A stretch of 64,000 nt of DNA from Microbacterium nymphoidis (GCF_021044885.1 NZ_JAJNOD010000001.1:868001-932000); one strand, 5' to 3'. Shown: positions 8,506 to 18,132, counted from the stretch's first letter. A program made the numbers and translations. The notes: generated by a model from the letters alone, not told the origin.

Positions 8506-9741
8506 ATGACCAAGCGCATCGTCGTCACCGGAATCGGTGCCATCTCCGCGCTCGGCGCGACCGCCGAAGAGAACTGGAAGAACCTTCTCGCCGGCGTTTC
8601 CGGCGCCCGCACGCTCGAGCACGAGTGGGTGGAGAAGTACGAGCTTCCCGTGACGTTCGCGGCGGAGGCCGCCATCCGTCCCGAGGACGTCCTGCCCCGT
8701 CACGAGGCCAAGCGACTGGACCCCTCGTCCGCATTCGCCCTCATCGCCGCCCGTGAGGCGTGGGCCGACGCCGGCTCCCCCGAGGTCGCCCCCGAGCGCC
8801 TGGGCGTGGACTTCGCCACCGGCATCGGCGGCGTGTGGACGCTGCTGGACGCCTGGGACACGCTGCGCGAGAAGGGACCGCGCCGCGTTCTGCCGCTGAC
8901 GGTCCCGATGCTCATGCCGAACGCCGCAGCCGGAAACCTCTCGCTGCAGTTCGAGGCACGCGCCTATGCGCGCACCGTGGTCAGCGCGTGCGCCTCCAGC
9001 ACCGAGTCGGTCCTCAACGCCTACGAGCACCTGCAGGAGGGTCTGGCGGACGTGGTCATCGCCGGTGGCGCCGAGTCGGCGATCCACCCGATCACGGTGG
9101 CCTCCTTCGCCTCCGCCCAGGCGCTGTCGCGCCGCAACGACGACCCCGCGCACGCCTCGCGTCCGGGCGCGATCGACCGTGACGGCTTCGTCATGGGCGA
9201 GGGCGCCGCGGTTCTCATCATGGAGACCGAGGAGCACGCGAAGGCTCGCGGCGCGAAGATCTACGGCTACGTCGTCGGCGGCGGCGTGACAGCGGACTCG
9301 TACCACATCACCGGCAACGACCCCGAGGGCACGGGCGCGGCTCGTGCCGTCGAGCAGGCGCTGGCGATGGCCGGTGCGAGCGCCGACGAGGTCACCCACA
9401 TCAACGCCCACGCGACCTCCACCCCGGTGGGAGACCCCAACGAGTACGTCGCCCTCAAGCGTGTCTTCGGCGACCGGATCGACGAGATCCCGGTTTCCGC
9501 GACGAAGGCGTCGACCGGTCACCTCCTGGGTGGCACCGGTGCGCTCGAAGCCGTGTTCACCATTCTCGCCCTGCGCGACCGGGTGGCCCCTCCCACGATC
9601 AACATGACCGAGCCCGACCCCGCCGTTCCGTTCCGGCTGTCCGGCGAGCCCCAGCCGCTGGGCGACGGCCCGCAGCTCGCGATCAGCAACTCGTTCGGCT
9701 TCGGCGGGCACAACGCCGTCGTCGCGTTCCGCAACGCCTGA
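8506..9741 (+). CDS. fabF: 3-oxoacyl-ACP synthase II (elongating condensing enzyme)
   Basis: FabF elongates acyl-ACP by condensation with malonyl-ACP. The catalytic Cys162 in VSACASS, His302 in NAHATSTPVGD and His339 in STGHLLGGTGA are all present, and the 411-residue length is standard. An AGGAGAG ribosome site precedes the ATG. It is the last gene of the fab operon and is followed by a strong terminator. Confidence 0.96.
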   Translation: MTKRIVVTGIGAISALGATAEENWKNLLAGVSGARTLEHEWVEKYELPVTFAAEAAIRPEDVLPRHEAKRLDPSSAFALIAAREAWADAGSPEVAPERLGVDFATGIGGVWTLLDAWDTLREKGPRRVLPLTVPMLMPNAAAGNLSLQFEARAYARTVVSACASSTESVLNAYEHLQEGLADVVIAGGAESAIHPITVASFASAQALSRRNDDPAHASRPGAIDRDGFVMGEGAAVLIMETEEHAKARGAKIYGYVVGGGVTADSYHITGNDPEGTGAARAVEQALAMAGASADEVTHINAHATSTPVGDPNEYVALKRVFGDRIDEIPVSATKASTGHLLGGTGALEAVFTILALRDRVAPPTINMTEPDPAVPFRLSGEPQPLGDGPQLAISNSFGFGGHNAVVAFRNA

Positions 9742-9752
9742 TCCGATGTGAC

Positions 9753-9782
9753 GAAGCCCCGCCGGTGATCCGGCGGGGCTTC
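9753..9782 (+). terminator. Terminator of the fab operon
   Basis: A perfect 13-bp GC-rich stem (GAAGCCCCGCCGG / complement) with a TGAT loop lies 12 bp after the fabF stop. A short run TTCTGT follows. It also lies downstream of the convergent DUF3145 gene and may serve both directions. Confidence 0.8.
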
Positions 9783-9919
9783 TGTCGTACTGGGCGAAGG
9801 ATTCGTTTTCACAGGCTCCGGGAGCGGATCACCGGTTCCCGTTACTCGCGCCTCCTCCGCACATCCTGGTGGTGTCAGCCGTTCACCGATCGTCTCGGCG
9901 GCGGCTGACACCGAGCTTT

Positions 9920-10423
9920 CTATCCGACCTTGTGGAGCCAGATGACGGGCGACTCGTCGCTCGCCGCGCGGAACGGCTCCAGTTCCTCGTCCCAGGCGCT
10001 GCCCAGGGCGACATCCAGTTCCCGCTGCAGTTCGAACGCATCGCCGGCGGCGATCTCCATGGCATACCGGATGCGGTCCTCACCCAGCACGACATTGCCC
10101 GCGGTGTCGGTCTGCGCGTAGTGGATCCCGAGGTCCGGCGTGTGCATCCAGCGACCGCCGTCGCTGCGCGGCGTGGGGTCCTCGGACACTTCGTAGCGCA
10201 GGTGCTCCCAGCCGCGGATGGCGGTGGCGAGAGCGGCGCCGCTTCCCGCGGGCCCCTCCCAGTAGAACTCGGCACGACGCGCGCCGGTGAGCACCGGCTG
10301 GTCGGTCCAGTCGAAGTTGACGGCGCGCCCGAGGGCGCGACCGACCGCCCACTCCAGGTGTGGGCACAACGCGCGCGGCGCCGAGTGAATGTAGATCACT
10401 CCGCGCGCCTGTGGTGTAGCCAC
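9920..10423 (-). CDS. DUF3145 family protein
   Basis: A 167-residue soluble protein of the actinobacterial DUF3145 family, of unknown function. The opening ARGVIYIHSAPRALCPHLEW, the central WEGPAGSG and the late ALGSAWDEELEPFR block are family hallmarks that I recognise. The family is repeatedly found beside fabF in actinobacteria, so a role connected to lipid synthesis is plausible but untested. The GTG start has a GAGAGA ribosome site. It is convergent with fabF. Confidence 0.85.
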   Translation of the reverse strand: MATPQARGVIYIHSAPRALCPHLEWAVGRALGRAVNFDWTDQPVLTGARRAEFYWEGPAGSGAALATAIRGWEHLRYEVSEDPTPRSDGGRWMHTPDLGIHYAQTDTAGNVVLGEDRIRYAMEIAAGDAFELQRELDVALGSAWDEELEPFRAASDESPVIWLHKVG

Positions 10424-10497
10424 GATCTCTCTCCGTTTCGTCAGGTGCGTCTTCCCCTACGACCTGATCCGAGCGATCTGCTACGTGCTGTTCGTTT

Positions 10498-10511
10498 TGA
10501 GAATCATCTCA
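10498..10511. promoter_or_regulatory. Small palindrome upstream of DUF3145
   Basis: TGAGA-ATCA-TCTCA forms a perfect 5-bp inverted repeat about 75 bp before the DUF3145 start, inside the 124-bp gap between two reverse-strand genes. On the reverse strand TTGTGA lies 17 bases ahead of GATGAT over this site, so it could be an operator overlapping a promoter. Weak evidence. Confidence 0.25.
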
Positions 10512-10547
10512 GTTGGATCACGAAATCACAAGCGTGTCATTTCGGGA

Positions 10548-11105
10548 TCACCGCCGGCGCGGCTTGTCCTCACCGGCGGCGGGCGCATCGTGTGTCACGT
10601 CGACCCGATCGAGCCCGCGGTGCGTCGTCCAGATGAGCTCCTTGCCCTCGGCGGCGTGATGCGAAGCACGCACCGCCCGGTTGTCCGCCCAGCCGTTCAG
10701 CCGATGCCCGGCGTGGCCGCGTACATGCTGGAACTCGACATCATCGAGCCCGGCGGCCCGACGATCCTCCCGTGCCTGCATGAGCGCCTTGAGAATGTCG
10801 ACGTTCTTGGTCGGCTGCTTGGACGATGTCTTCCAGCCGCGCCGCTCGTGCCCGTCCATCCACTTCGTGTAGGTGTCGATGGCGTACATCGAGTCGGCCT
10901 GGATCACGAGATGCTGCACGTGCTGGTGGTCCCTGATCGCGTAGAGCACGGCGAGGAGCTCACCGATGTTGTTGGTGCCGGCGGGGATCGAGCCGGCGGC
11001 CCAGTGGCCGTCCTCACCGACCCACGCCCATCCGGCGGGGCCCGGGTTTCCCTTGCACGCACCATCAGTGGCCACGGTGTACCGGTCGATCCTGGTCACG
11101 CTCAT
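10548..11105 (-). CDS. rnhA: Ribonuclease H (RNase HI)
   Basis: RNase HI cuts the RNA strand of RNA-DNA hybrids. The four carboxylate/His landmarks are visible: Asp in ATDGACKGNPGPAGW near residue 11, Glu in NNIGELLAVL, Asp in QADSMYAID, and the late HVRGHAGHRLNGWADNRA block. ATG at 11105 gives 185 residues, but its GGAAGG site touches the codon; the GTG at 11099 is spaced better from the same site and may be the true start. A roughly 35-residue charged tail extends past the catalytic core. Longer upstream reading is not conserved-looking and is left out. Confidence 0.92.
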   Translation of the reverse strand: MSVTRIDRYTVATDGACKGNPGPAGWAWVGEDGHWAAGSIPAGTNNIGELLAVLYAIRDHQHVQHLVIQADSMYAIDTYTKWMDGHERRGWKTSSKQPTKNVDILKALMQAREDRRAAGLDDVEFQHVRGHAGHRLNGWADNRAVRASHHAAEGKELIWTTHRGLDRVDVTHDAPAAGEDKPRRR

Positions 11106-11247
11106 CCTTCCGGCGTGCTGGAATTCCACACGCCCCTCCATCCTCCCATCGTCAGCCGCCCAGTCCGATCCGACACCGACACGACACCCACAGCGGGTAC
11201 GATCCCTGACGAACTGCCAGCGCCGCATCCCCGGAAAGGAGCAGGAG

Positions 11248-12462
11248 GTGAACGGAGCGTCCGATGGCCGCGTGCGGGAAGGCACCGCCGCGGAGGTCTT
11301 CGGTGTGTTCCTCACACTGGGTGCGACCTCCTTCGGCGGGCCGATCGCACACCTCGGCTACTTCAGAGCGGAGATCGTGCAGCGCCGGGCGTGGCTCGAC
11401 GACGCGTCCTATGCGGACCTCGTCGCGCTGTGTCAGTTCCTGCCCGGTCCGGCATCGAGTCAGGTGGGCTTCGGGATCGGCCTTCACCGGGCGGGACTTC
11501 GCGGCGCCCTGGCCGCATTCGTCGCCTTCACTCTGCCGTCCGCGGCCCTCATGACGGCGTTCGCGTTCGGTGCGTCGCTGTTCGCGGGCACGATCGGGAG
11601 CGGGCTCCTGATGGGCCTGAAGCTCGTCGCAGTCGCGGTGATCGCTCAGGCGGTGCTGTCGATGGCGCGCACGCTGGCGCCTGACCCGACCCGCGCGACC
11701 ATCGCCGCCCTCGCCGCAGCCGCCGCGCTGCTGCTGCCCGGCTCGTTCGGCCAGCTGGCGGCGATCACCGTCGGCGCGCTGGCCGGGTGGATGCTGTGCC
11801 GCACCACGGGCGGCGACGGGTCGTCGTCGCTCCACCTGCGCATTCCGCGCCGCCTCGGCATCGTCTCACTCGCCCTGTTCGCACTCGCGCTCCTTGGCCT
11901 TCCCGTCGTGGCGGGGGTCTCCGGCTGGAGCGGGGTGGCGTTCGTCGACGCCTTCTTCCGATCCGGATCCCTGGTGTTCGGCGGCGGCCACGTGGTGCTC
12001 CCGCTGCTGCACAGCGCAGTGGTCGACACCGGCTGGGTGTCGGAGGCGGACTTCCTCGCCGGGTACGGCGCCGCTCAGGCGATGCCGGGCCCGCTGTTCA
12101 CCTTCGCAGCCTTCCTCGGCGCGCTCTCCCCCACCGGGCCGGGTGGCGTCCTCGGCGCGGTGGTCGCGCTGCTGTCGATCTTCCTGCCGGGATTCCTCCT
12201 GCTGCTGGGTGTGCTGCCGTTCTGGGAAACCCTGCGCTCACGCCCACGGGCACAGGCGATGATGCGCGGTGCGAACGCCGCGGTGGTCGGCGTTCTCGCC
12301 GCCGCGCTGTACTCCCCCGTATTCACGTCCGCGGTGACCGGCCCCGCGGAGTTCTGTCTCGCCCTGGTGTGCTTCGTGCTGCTCATCGCCTGGCGGACGC
12401 CGCCGTGGGTCGCGGTGATCGTGGGAGCCGTGGGCGGAGTGCTCATCGCCGTGGCGGGGTGA
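11248..12462 (+). CDS. chrA: ChrA-type chromate/anion transporter (two CHR domains)
   Basis: A 404-residue membrane protein of the CHR superfamily with both half-domains. The first half has TSFGGPIAHLGYF and QFLPGPASSQ; the second has SLVFGGGHVVLPLLH and QAMPGPLFTF, the usual duplicated motifs. Such proteins export chromate or related oxyanions. The GTG start follows AAAGGAG at good spacing; the reading upstream of it is non-conserved. It is divergent from rnhA. No chrB or reductase gene is beside it, so the physiological substrate is uncertain. Confidence 0.9.
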   Translation: MNGASDGRVREGTAAEVFGVFLTLGATSFGGPIAHLGYFRAEIVQRRAWLDDASYADLVALCQFLPGPASSQVGFGIGLHRAGLRGALAAFVAFTLPSAALMTAFAFGASLFAGTIGSGLLMGLKLVAVAVIAQAVLSMARTLAPDPTRATIAALAAAAALLLPGSFGQLAAITVGALAGWMLCRTTGGDGSSSLHLRIPRRLGIVSLALFALALLGLPVVAGVSGWSGVAFVDAFFRSGSLVFGGGHVVLPLLHSAVVDTGWVSEADFLAGYGAAQAMPGPLFTFAAFLGALSPTGPGGVLGAVVALLSIFLPGFLLLLGVLPFWETLRSRPRAQAMMRGANAAVVGVLAAALYSPVFTSAVTGPAEFCLALVCFVLLIAWRTPPWVAVIVGAVGGVLIAVAG

Positions 12463-12498
12463 TCGGGCTGCCCGCGCGCTCTCGCCTACAGTGAAGCC

Positions 12499-13713
12499 AT
12501 GACTGTGCCCGAGTCCTCCTCCGCTGCGTCCGAGTCCGCCCCTCTGGGAGACGCGGAGGAGAACGCCACGAGCACCACGACGGCGAGCCCACCGACGGCG
12601 GACGAGATCCCCGTGACCGACCCGGAACCGCGCCGTCGACCTCGGTGGACCCGCATCGATCGCCCCTTCGCCTTCGGGTTCCTCGTGACGCTGGGCGCCC
12701 TCGCTGCGATCGTGCTGGGCGTCGCGTTGTCGAACCTCTCCACGATCCTCATCTACATCACCTTTGCGCTGTTCGTCGCCCTGGGCCTGGACCCCGCCGT
12801 GCGCGCGCTGGAGCGGCGCGGGCTCGCGCGCGCCTGGGCGGTCGTCATCGTGATCGCCGGTCTCGCCGTTGTGCTCGCCGTGATCGTGCTGGCGATCCTT
12901 CCGACCCTGATCGATCAGATCACCTCGTTCATCGCCTCCATCCCCGGCACCATCCAGGCGTTCCTCGCCAGCGACTTCTACGCCGCCCTGGAAGCCCAGT
13001 TCGGGGTCGGGCTCAACGATGTGATGACCGAAGTGCAGAAGTTCCTGAGCGACCCGTCTCGGATCGCACAGATCAGTGGCGGAGCCCTGCAGATCGGCGG
13101 GGCCGCGCTGCAGGTGGGCGCAGCGATCGCCAACGGGCTGTCCGGCGGCCTCATCGTGCTCGTGCTGACGCTGTACTTCCTGGCCACAATGCCGTCGATG
13201 AAGGCCGGGCTGCTGGCACTCGCCCCGGCACGGGATCGGCGAAGCATCGATCGTATCTCGACGCAGATCACCGATTCGGTGGGCGGCTACGTGATGGGAA
13301 TGGTGTCACTCGCATTCATCAACGCGCTTCTGGTGCTCGTGGTCTACCTTGTGCTGAAACTGCCGTTCCCTCCGCTGATGGCGACGGTGGCCTTCCTGAT
13401 CACGCTCATTCCGCTGGTGGGATCGCTGCTGTTCTGGGTGATCGGGACGGGAATCGCGCTGTTCACCTCACCGCTGCTGGCGCTGGTCTTCGCGGTCATC
13501 TACTTCGTGTACATGCAGGTGGAGGCATACGTGATCACCCCGCGCGTGATGAATCGAGCCATTGCCATTCCCGGATCTCTCGTGGTCATCGGCGCGCTGG
13601 TGGGCGGGACGCTGCTGGGACTGCTCGGCGCGCTCATCGCCGTGCCGGTGACCGCCTCGATCCTCATCATCATCACGCAGGTCTGGGTGCCGCGTCAGAA
13701 CCGCAAGATCTGA
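12499..13713 (+). CDS. AI-2E family transporter (PerM/YdiK type)
   Basis: A 404-residue polytopic membrane protein. After about 50 hydrophilic residues come membrane segments in the arrangement of the AI-2E/PerM exporter family, with a soluble-looking loop around residues 150-200 and the late LGALIAVPVTASI segment typical of the family. The ATG lies six bases after TACAGT (12487-12492), indicating a leaderless mRNA. Members transport diverse small molecules or ions; the family name does not prove AI-2 export. Confidence 0.85.
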   Translation: MTVPESSSAASESAPLGDAEENATSTTTASPPTADEIPVTDPEPRRRPRWTRIDRPFAFGFLVTLGALAAIVLGVALSNLSTILIYITFALFVALGLDPAVRALERRGLARAWAVVIVIAGLAVVLAVIVLAILPTLIDQITSFIASIPGTIQAFLASDFYAALEAQFGVGLNDVMTEVQKFLSDPSRIAQISGGALQIGGAALQVGAAIANGLSGGLIVLVLTLYFLATMPSMKAGLLALAPARDRRSIDRISTQITDSVGGYVMGMVSLAFINALLVLVVYLVLKLPFPPLMATVAFLITLIPLVGSLLFWVIGTGIALFTSPLLALVFAVIYFVYMQVEAYVITPRVMNRAIAIPGSLVVIGALVGGTLLGLLGALIAVPVTASILIIITQVWVPRQNRKI

Positions 13714-13769
13714 GGCGAAACGGCTCACCGCCGGGACTCGCCCGCGGGGCCCCACGATCCTCGGCGATC

Positions 13770-15266
13770 TCAGGCGCGGTGGCGCGACCGGTAGACGGTG
13801 AGGGCCCGGCGCACGGATCGCACATGGAGCACGTCGGCGAGCTCGCCCACCTCACCGTCCCGCGCGATGCGTGTCGGCCCGTCGGGAAGCGTGATCTCCA
13901 GTTCCGGCGCGGACACCTCGTGGTACTGCCGCACCCGGCCCAGCTGGCCCGTGAGCGTGGCGAGCAATGCCACGATCCGCGAGCCCCGCGAGGAGACGTC
14001 GAGGATGCGGAGGTCGAGCAACCCGTCCTGCAGATCGTCCCGGCTGCTGGGCGCGAAGCCCTGCGGCTGATACTGGCCGTTGCCGAGGAAGAGCAGGCTT
14101 GAGTCGCGCGTTCGTCCGTCGACGGTCACCGCCACCGAACGGTTCTTCGACATCACCCGCCACCCTGCCACCAGCGCGGCCAGGGGCTTCCCGATCCGCT
14201 TCTCCAGCTTCTCCCTGATGCGCACGAAGTCGGTGTAGGCGCCGATGCTCGCGGTGTTGAGGAAGATCTCGTCGTTCGCGTAGGCCACATCCACTTTGCC
14301 CACCGTGCCGTGCTGGATGGCCTGGACCGTCCGGATGGCGGGGAAGGTCCCCACCGCTCGGGCGAAATGATTGAACGTGCCGGCGGGGAACACCGCAAGG
14401 GGCACGTCGTGATCCACCGCCGCCTGGGCCGCGGCGCGGACGGTGCCGTCGCCCCCGGCGACGGCGAGCACCTCGGCGTCCGCAGCCGCGGCAGCCATGA
14501 CAGCGCGAACGTCGTCTTCGGGACGGAACTCCACGATGCGCATGCGCGGGAGACGTCGGCGCAGGCTCTCGGACAGTGCGGCACCGCGTCCGCTGTGCGA
14601 GGCCGGGTTCACCACCAGCGTCACACCCTCACCCGACGGGCGGGGCTCGACGTGATCCAGCTCCTGTGGCTGCGATCGCAGCGGGGAAGGGATCGGTGGC
14701 ACGAGGCGCCGACCGATCGCGGCGACCGCGCTGCCGAGGACGAAGCCTGCGGCCACATCGGACGGATAGTGTGCGCCGGTCGCCGTCCGGGAGAAGCCCA
14801 CGAGCCCGGCAAGCACCTGAAGCGGGACGCCGAGCGCGGGAAGCTCGGTGGACACGCCGGCGGCGAATGCCGCGGCACTCGCAGAATGGCCGCTCGGGAA
14901 AGACGAGGAGGCGGGCGCCCGGCGAGAGAGCCGCCCCAGGGGAATCAGTGTGCGCAGCGGGCGGTCGCGATGATGCAGACGCTTGGCCAGCTGGTTGGCG
15001 ATGAGACTGGTGGCACCGAGCGTGACGACGCCGCGCAGCGCCGCCCGTCTCGCCCGGCTGCGACCCGTGAGGTACAGCCCTCCCGCGATGGCGAGCCAGA
15101 GGACGGAATGATCCGCGGCATTGGTGAGCTTGGGCATCCAGCGGTCAAGCACCGGACTGGGTGTGGAGGCCACCGCCGAGTAGACCGCTCGATCGAGCGC
15201 ACGCACCTGCGCGGCCGTTTCCGCCGCCGCGCGGCGGAAACCGCCGCGTGACTTCCTCTGCCGCAT
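13770..15266 (-). CDS. PAP2 phosphatase / diacylglycerol kinase fusion protein
   Basis: A 498-residue two-domain lipid enzyme. Residues about 25-195 are a membrane PAP2 phosphatase with KRLHHRDRP (95-103), SSFPSGHS (121-128) and SRTATGAHYPSD (159-170), the three PAP2 motifs. Residues about 208-498 are a DAGK/LCB5 kinase domain, with VNPASHSGRG and the GGDGTV nucleotide loop. The pair could interconvert phosphatidate and diacylglycerol, or recycle prenyl-phosphate carriers while acting on a second lipid. The fusion is known in actinobacteria. The ATG has a GGAGG site five bases upstream. Confidence 0.9.
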   Translation of the reverse strand: MRQRKSRGGFRRAAAETAAQVRALDRAVYSAVASTPSPVLDRWMPKLTNAADHSVLWLAIAGGLYLTGRSRARRAALRGVVTLGATSLIANQLAKRLHHRDRPLRTLIPLGRLSRRAPASSSFPSGHSASAAAFAAGVSTELPALGVPLQVLAGLVGFSRTATGAHYPSDVAAGFVLGSAVAAIGRRLVPPIPSPLRSQPQELDHVEPRPSGEGVTLVVNPASHSGRGAALSESLRRRLPRMRIVEFRPEDDVRAVMAAAAADAEVLAVAGGDGTVRAAAQAAVDHDVPLAVFPAGTFNHFARAVGTFPAIRTVQAIQHGTVGKVDVAYANDEIFLNTASIGAYTDFVRIREKLEKRIGKPLAALVAGWRVMSKNRSVAVTVDGRTRDSSLLFLGNGQYQPQGFAPSSRDDLQDGLLDLRILDVSSRGSRIVALLATLTGQLGRVRQYHEVSAPELEITLPDGPTRIARDGEVGELADVLHVRSVRRALTVYRSRHRA

Positions 15267-15377
15267 CCGGACCTCCGCAGTCGACGCTACCGAAGGTCAG
15301 AGACACCCCGCACGGCCACGCCGTCAGCGTCGAGAGATCCGAGACCGAAAAGGGCGCGCGGAGGTCCCGCAGCGCTG

Positions 15378-15410
15378 TTCCCGGTCCGCCGTTGCAGAGC
15401 GGACCGGGAA
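15378..15410 (-). terminator. Terminator after the RCC1/LPXTG protein gene
   Basis: A perfect 12-bp stem (TTCCCGGTCCGC / complement) with a 9-base loop, extended by CGCTG/CAGCG beyond a one-base bulge, lies 52 bp past the stop of the reverse-strand surface-protein gene. The rest of the 196-bp gap (15267-15462) shows nothing else I can name. Confidence 0.7.
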
Positions 15411-15462
15411 TCAGCGCCGTCTCACCGCGCGAGGCGCGCGAACGAGATCGGCAGCTTCGATC

Positions 15463-17913
15463 TCATGCCCGAGACCGGCGACGGGCGACGATCACACCGA
15501 TCAGACCGACCGCGACGGCGAGAGCGCCCGCTCCGAGCGGGATGCTCACCGATGCGGCTCCTGTGACCGGAAGGTGCGGCCGCGGGCCTGATGGCGGGTT
15601 CGCCCCCGCCCCGGGGTGCGTCGGCGCCACACTCGTCGCGCTGCTGGTGGCAGTCGGCTGCGCAGTGGGCTGCGTCGTCGATGACGGTGTCGGGCTGCTG
15701 GTCGGTTCCGTCGTCGGCGTCGGTTCCGTCGTCGGCGTCGGCGTGCTCGTCGGTTCCGTCGTCGGCGTCGGTTCCGTCGTCGGCGTCGGCGTGCTCGTCG
15801 GCTCCGTCGTCGGCGTCGGCGTTGCGGTAGGCGTCGTCGTGGGATCGGCGGTCGGCGTGGGCGTGGACGTCGGCGTGCTCGTGGACGTCGGCGTGGGCGT
15901 CGGCGTCGGCGTGGGATCCGTCGTCGGCTGGACGATGGGCTTGTTCACGATGGCGCCGAGGTCCGTCGATGCGGATGCGATGGTGACGGGGCGTTGGGTG
16001 GCGTCCAGGACGTAGCCCTGCGGTGCAGCGGTCTCCGTGAGGACGTAGTCCCCCCAGTGCAGTCCCGTGACCAGCAGTTCGCCGTCGAGGGGGTTCTCGT
16101 CTCCTGCACCGTTGTCGACGACGGTGGTCGCCGTGCCACCCTGGGGCGTGAGCGTCCACTCGGATCCGGCGAGGGCGACTCCGTCGGGTGAAGTCTTTGT
16201 CCAGGAGAGCTGGCCGACAGGCTCCGTGACATCGATCGTCGCGATGTCGGTCGTGGCCTGGCCGTTGCAGTTCGCGTACACCGCACGGTAGCTGGTTGTG
16301 ACCGTGGGGGCCACGTCGAGGGTGTCCGTGGTGGCACCGGCGATGTCGGTCCAGGGGCCGTCCGGGGTGGCAGAGCTCTGCCACTGCACGGTCGGGGCGC
16401 TGTCCCCGGTGGCCTGTGCGGTGAGGGCAGCCGTGTCGCCGCTGGTGATCGAGGTCGAGGCCGGGTGCTGGGTGATGCTCGGCGCGGTGCCGTAGACGAA
16501 GCCACCGGGGTAGGTCGCCGAGTCGGTGGTGTCGAACAGCGTCCAGCTGACCACCACGTCGACCGCGCCGCATCCGGGCGGGGTCTGCACCGTCCACGTG
16601 CCATCACCCTGGGTCAGGTTGATTCCCGCCACGCCACCGAAGGTGACACTCGTGATCACGACATCACGATTGAGGGGAACAGGCGCATAGTGGAGCGTTC
16701 CCAACCCCGAGCCGAGCTGACCGTAGTAGTTGTTTCCCCACACGTAGGTGTTGCCGTCGGAGCCCTGCGCGATGGCGTGGCTCGAGCCTCCGCCGATCGT
16801 CGTGAACGTGACGCCGGTCGGCATCTGCACGGGTCCGGGAACCGTCGTGTACGCCTGGTTGGTGGCCGTGCCGTTGCCCAGCTGACCGGAGCTGTTGCTG
16901 CCCCACGAGTATGCGATGCCGTCCGCGGTCAGCGCATAGGCCGTTCCCCCGGCGAGTCCGATGCTGGTGAAGGTGACCCCGGCGGGGACGGAAACAAGCA
17001 CGGGCGAGTTGCGGTTGACGGTGCTGCCATCGCCCAGCTGTCCCTGGGTGTTGTTGCCCCAGGCGTAGACGTTGCCGTCGCTGCCGAGTACCAGCACAGC
17101 GCCGTTCGCCGCGATCGACGTCGCGGTCACCCCTGCCGGCAGGTGCGCACGAACCGGGGTGTAGCGGTCGACGTTGGTGCCGTCGCCCACCTGACCGAAG
17201 AAGTTGATGCCCCAGGTGTAGACCTCGCCGTCCGTGGTGAGCGCAGCACCACCGCGACTGCCCGCCTCGATCTGCGCGAAGGTGACACCCGCCGGCATCT
17301 GCAGCGGCACCGGCACGAGGCTGTCCTGCCACGAACCCGTCCCCAGATAGCCGACGCCCCAGCCATAGGCGCGGCCATCCGCCGTCAGCGCATACGAGGA
17401 TCCTCCCCGGGCGCTCACCTGAGTGAACGTCACACCCGCCGGGGTGGGAACCAGCACGGGCAGGGAACTGCTGGTGGTGGACCCGATACCGAGCTGGCCG
17501 GAGCTGTTGCTCCCCCACGAGTAAATCTGTCCGTCGGAGGTGAGGGCAAGCACGTGGGCTTCACCGGCCGCGATGTCGGTGAAGCTCACACCGGCGGGAG
17601 TCGATACCGGCGCCGGAGTGGAATGGCTTGTTGTGGTGCCGTCTCCGAGCTGACCGGCGGCGTTGTCGCCCCAGGCGTAGACCACGCCATCGGAACCCAG
17701 CGCCACGGTGCCGTACGAGCCGCCGTCGACGATGGTGAAGTCAATGCCGATCGGGTACTGATCGGAGACCACGGTGCCGCCGGCGGTCGGGCCGCTCGTC
17801 GGGGAGACCGCTGCGGATGCGGCTGTCGCTCCCAGCGCGCTCATCGCAACGAGGATCAGGGTGGCCGTCGATATCCATCGAGCTCGCGGGCGTGTGATTC
17901 GTGTTTCTTTCAT
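15463..17913 (-). CDS. Cell-wall-anchored surface protein: RCC1 repeats, Ig-like and SpaA domains, LPXTG
   Basis: An 816-residue exported protein. A signal peptide occupies residues 1 to about 33. About seven RCC1 repeats follow (units of roughly 50 residues with YxWGxNxxGQLGDG), predicted to form a beta-propeller. Then come a beta-rich domain, an Ig-like domain, and a SpaA/prealbumin-like domain ending in TAAPQGYVLD. Next is a long Pro/Thr/Glu/Ser stalk, and finally LPVTG with a hydrophobic segment and Arg-rich tail for sortase anchoring. This looks like an adhesin or binding protein displayed on the wall. The ATG at 17913 is preceded by AAAGG; upstream codons are not signal-like. No sortase gene is in the window. 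Confidence 0.88.
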   Translation of the reverse strand: MKETRITRPRARWISTATLILVAMSALGATAASAAVSPTSGPTAGGTVVSDQYPIGIDFTIVDGGSYGTVALGSDGVVYAWGDNAAGQLGDGTTTSHSTPAPVSTPAGVSFTDIAAGEAHVLALTSDGQIYSWGSNSSGQLGIGSTTSSSLPVLVPTPAGVTFTQVSARGGSSYALTADGRAYGWGVGYLGTGSWQDSLVPVPLQMPAGVTFAQIEAGSRGGAALTTDGEVYTWGINFFGQVGDGTNVDRYTPVRAHLPAGVTATSIAANGAVLVLGSDGNVYAWGNNTQGQLGDGSTVNRNSPVLVSVPAGVTFTSIGLAGGTAYALTADGIAYSWGSNSSGQLGNGTATNQAYTTVPGPVQMPTGVTFTTIGGGSSHAIAQGSDGNTYVWGNNYYGQLGSGLGTLHYAPVPLNRDVVITSVTFGGVAGINLTQGDGTWTVQTPPGCGAVDVVVSWTLFDTTDSATYPGGFVYGTAPSITQHPASTSITSGDTAALTAQATGDSAPTVQWQSSATPDGPWTDIAGATTDTLDVAPTVTTSYRAVYANCNGQATTDIATIDVTEPVGQLSWTKTSPDGVALAGSEWTLTPQGGTATTVVDNGAGDENPLDGELLVTGLHWGDYVLTETAAPQGYVLDATQRPVTIASASTDLGAIVNKPIVQPTTDPTPTPTPTPTSTSTPTSTPTPTADPTTTPTATPTPTTEPTSTPTPTTEPTPTTEPTSTPTPTTEPTPTTEPTSSPTPSSTTQPTAQPTATSSATSVAPTHPGAGANPPSGPRPHLPVTGAASVSIPLGAGALAVAVGLIGVIVARRRSRA
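15700..15925 (-). repeat. Degenerate short tandem repeats encoding the PT-rich stalk
   Basis: The stalk-coding DNA consists of imperfect units such as GTCGGTTCCGTCGTCGGCGTC repeated with variation (read on the + strand). Reading frame is kept, encoding Thr-Pro-Thr-Glu-Pro type repeats. Such arrays vary in length between strains and are prone to assembly error. Confidence 0.75.
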
Positions 17914-18132
17914 CGGGTGAAACACCTTTCGGAAGGGCGGCAGGACCGTAGTCGGGTGGGCATGCCTCGGGAAGTGAGACCCGCAGGTGGAGCGGGCCTC
18001 AGAGAACAAGACGCAGGACCTCGCCCGCCATGACGCGGTTCTTCTGTCATCCGGCGAATTCTCAGAAATGTGAGCGCTCCCGCCGACGGCTCGGTAGGAT
18101 CGGAGTCCGCAGAAGCTTGGGGGATCTTCACG

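Noticed and set aside
7864-9711. 615-residue reverse-strand ORF over fabH-acpP-fabF
   Set aside because: Spans three well-supported genes on the other strand; no recognisable motif.
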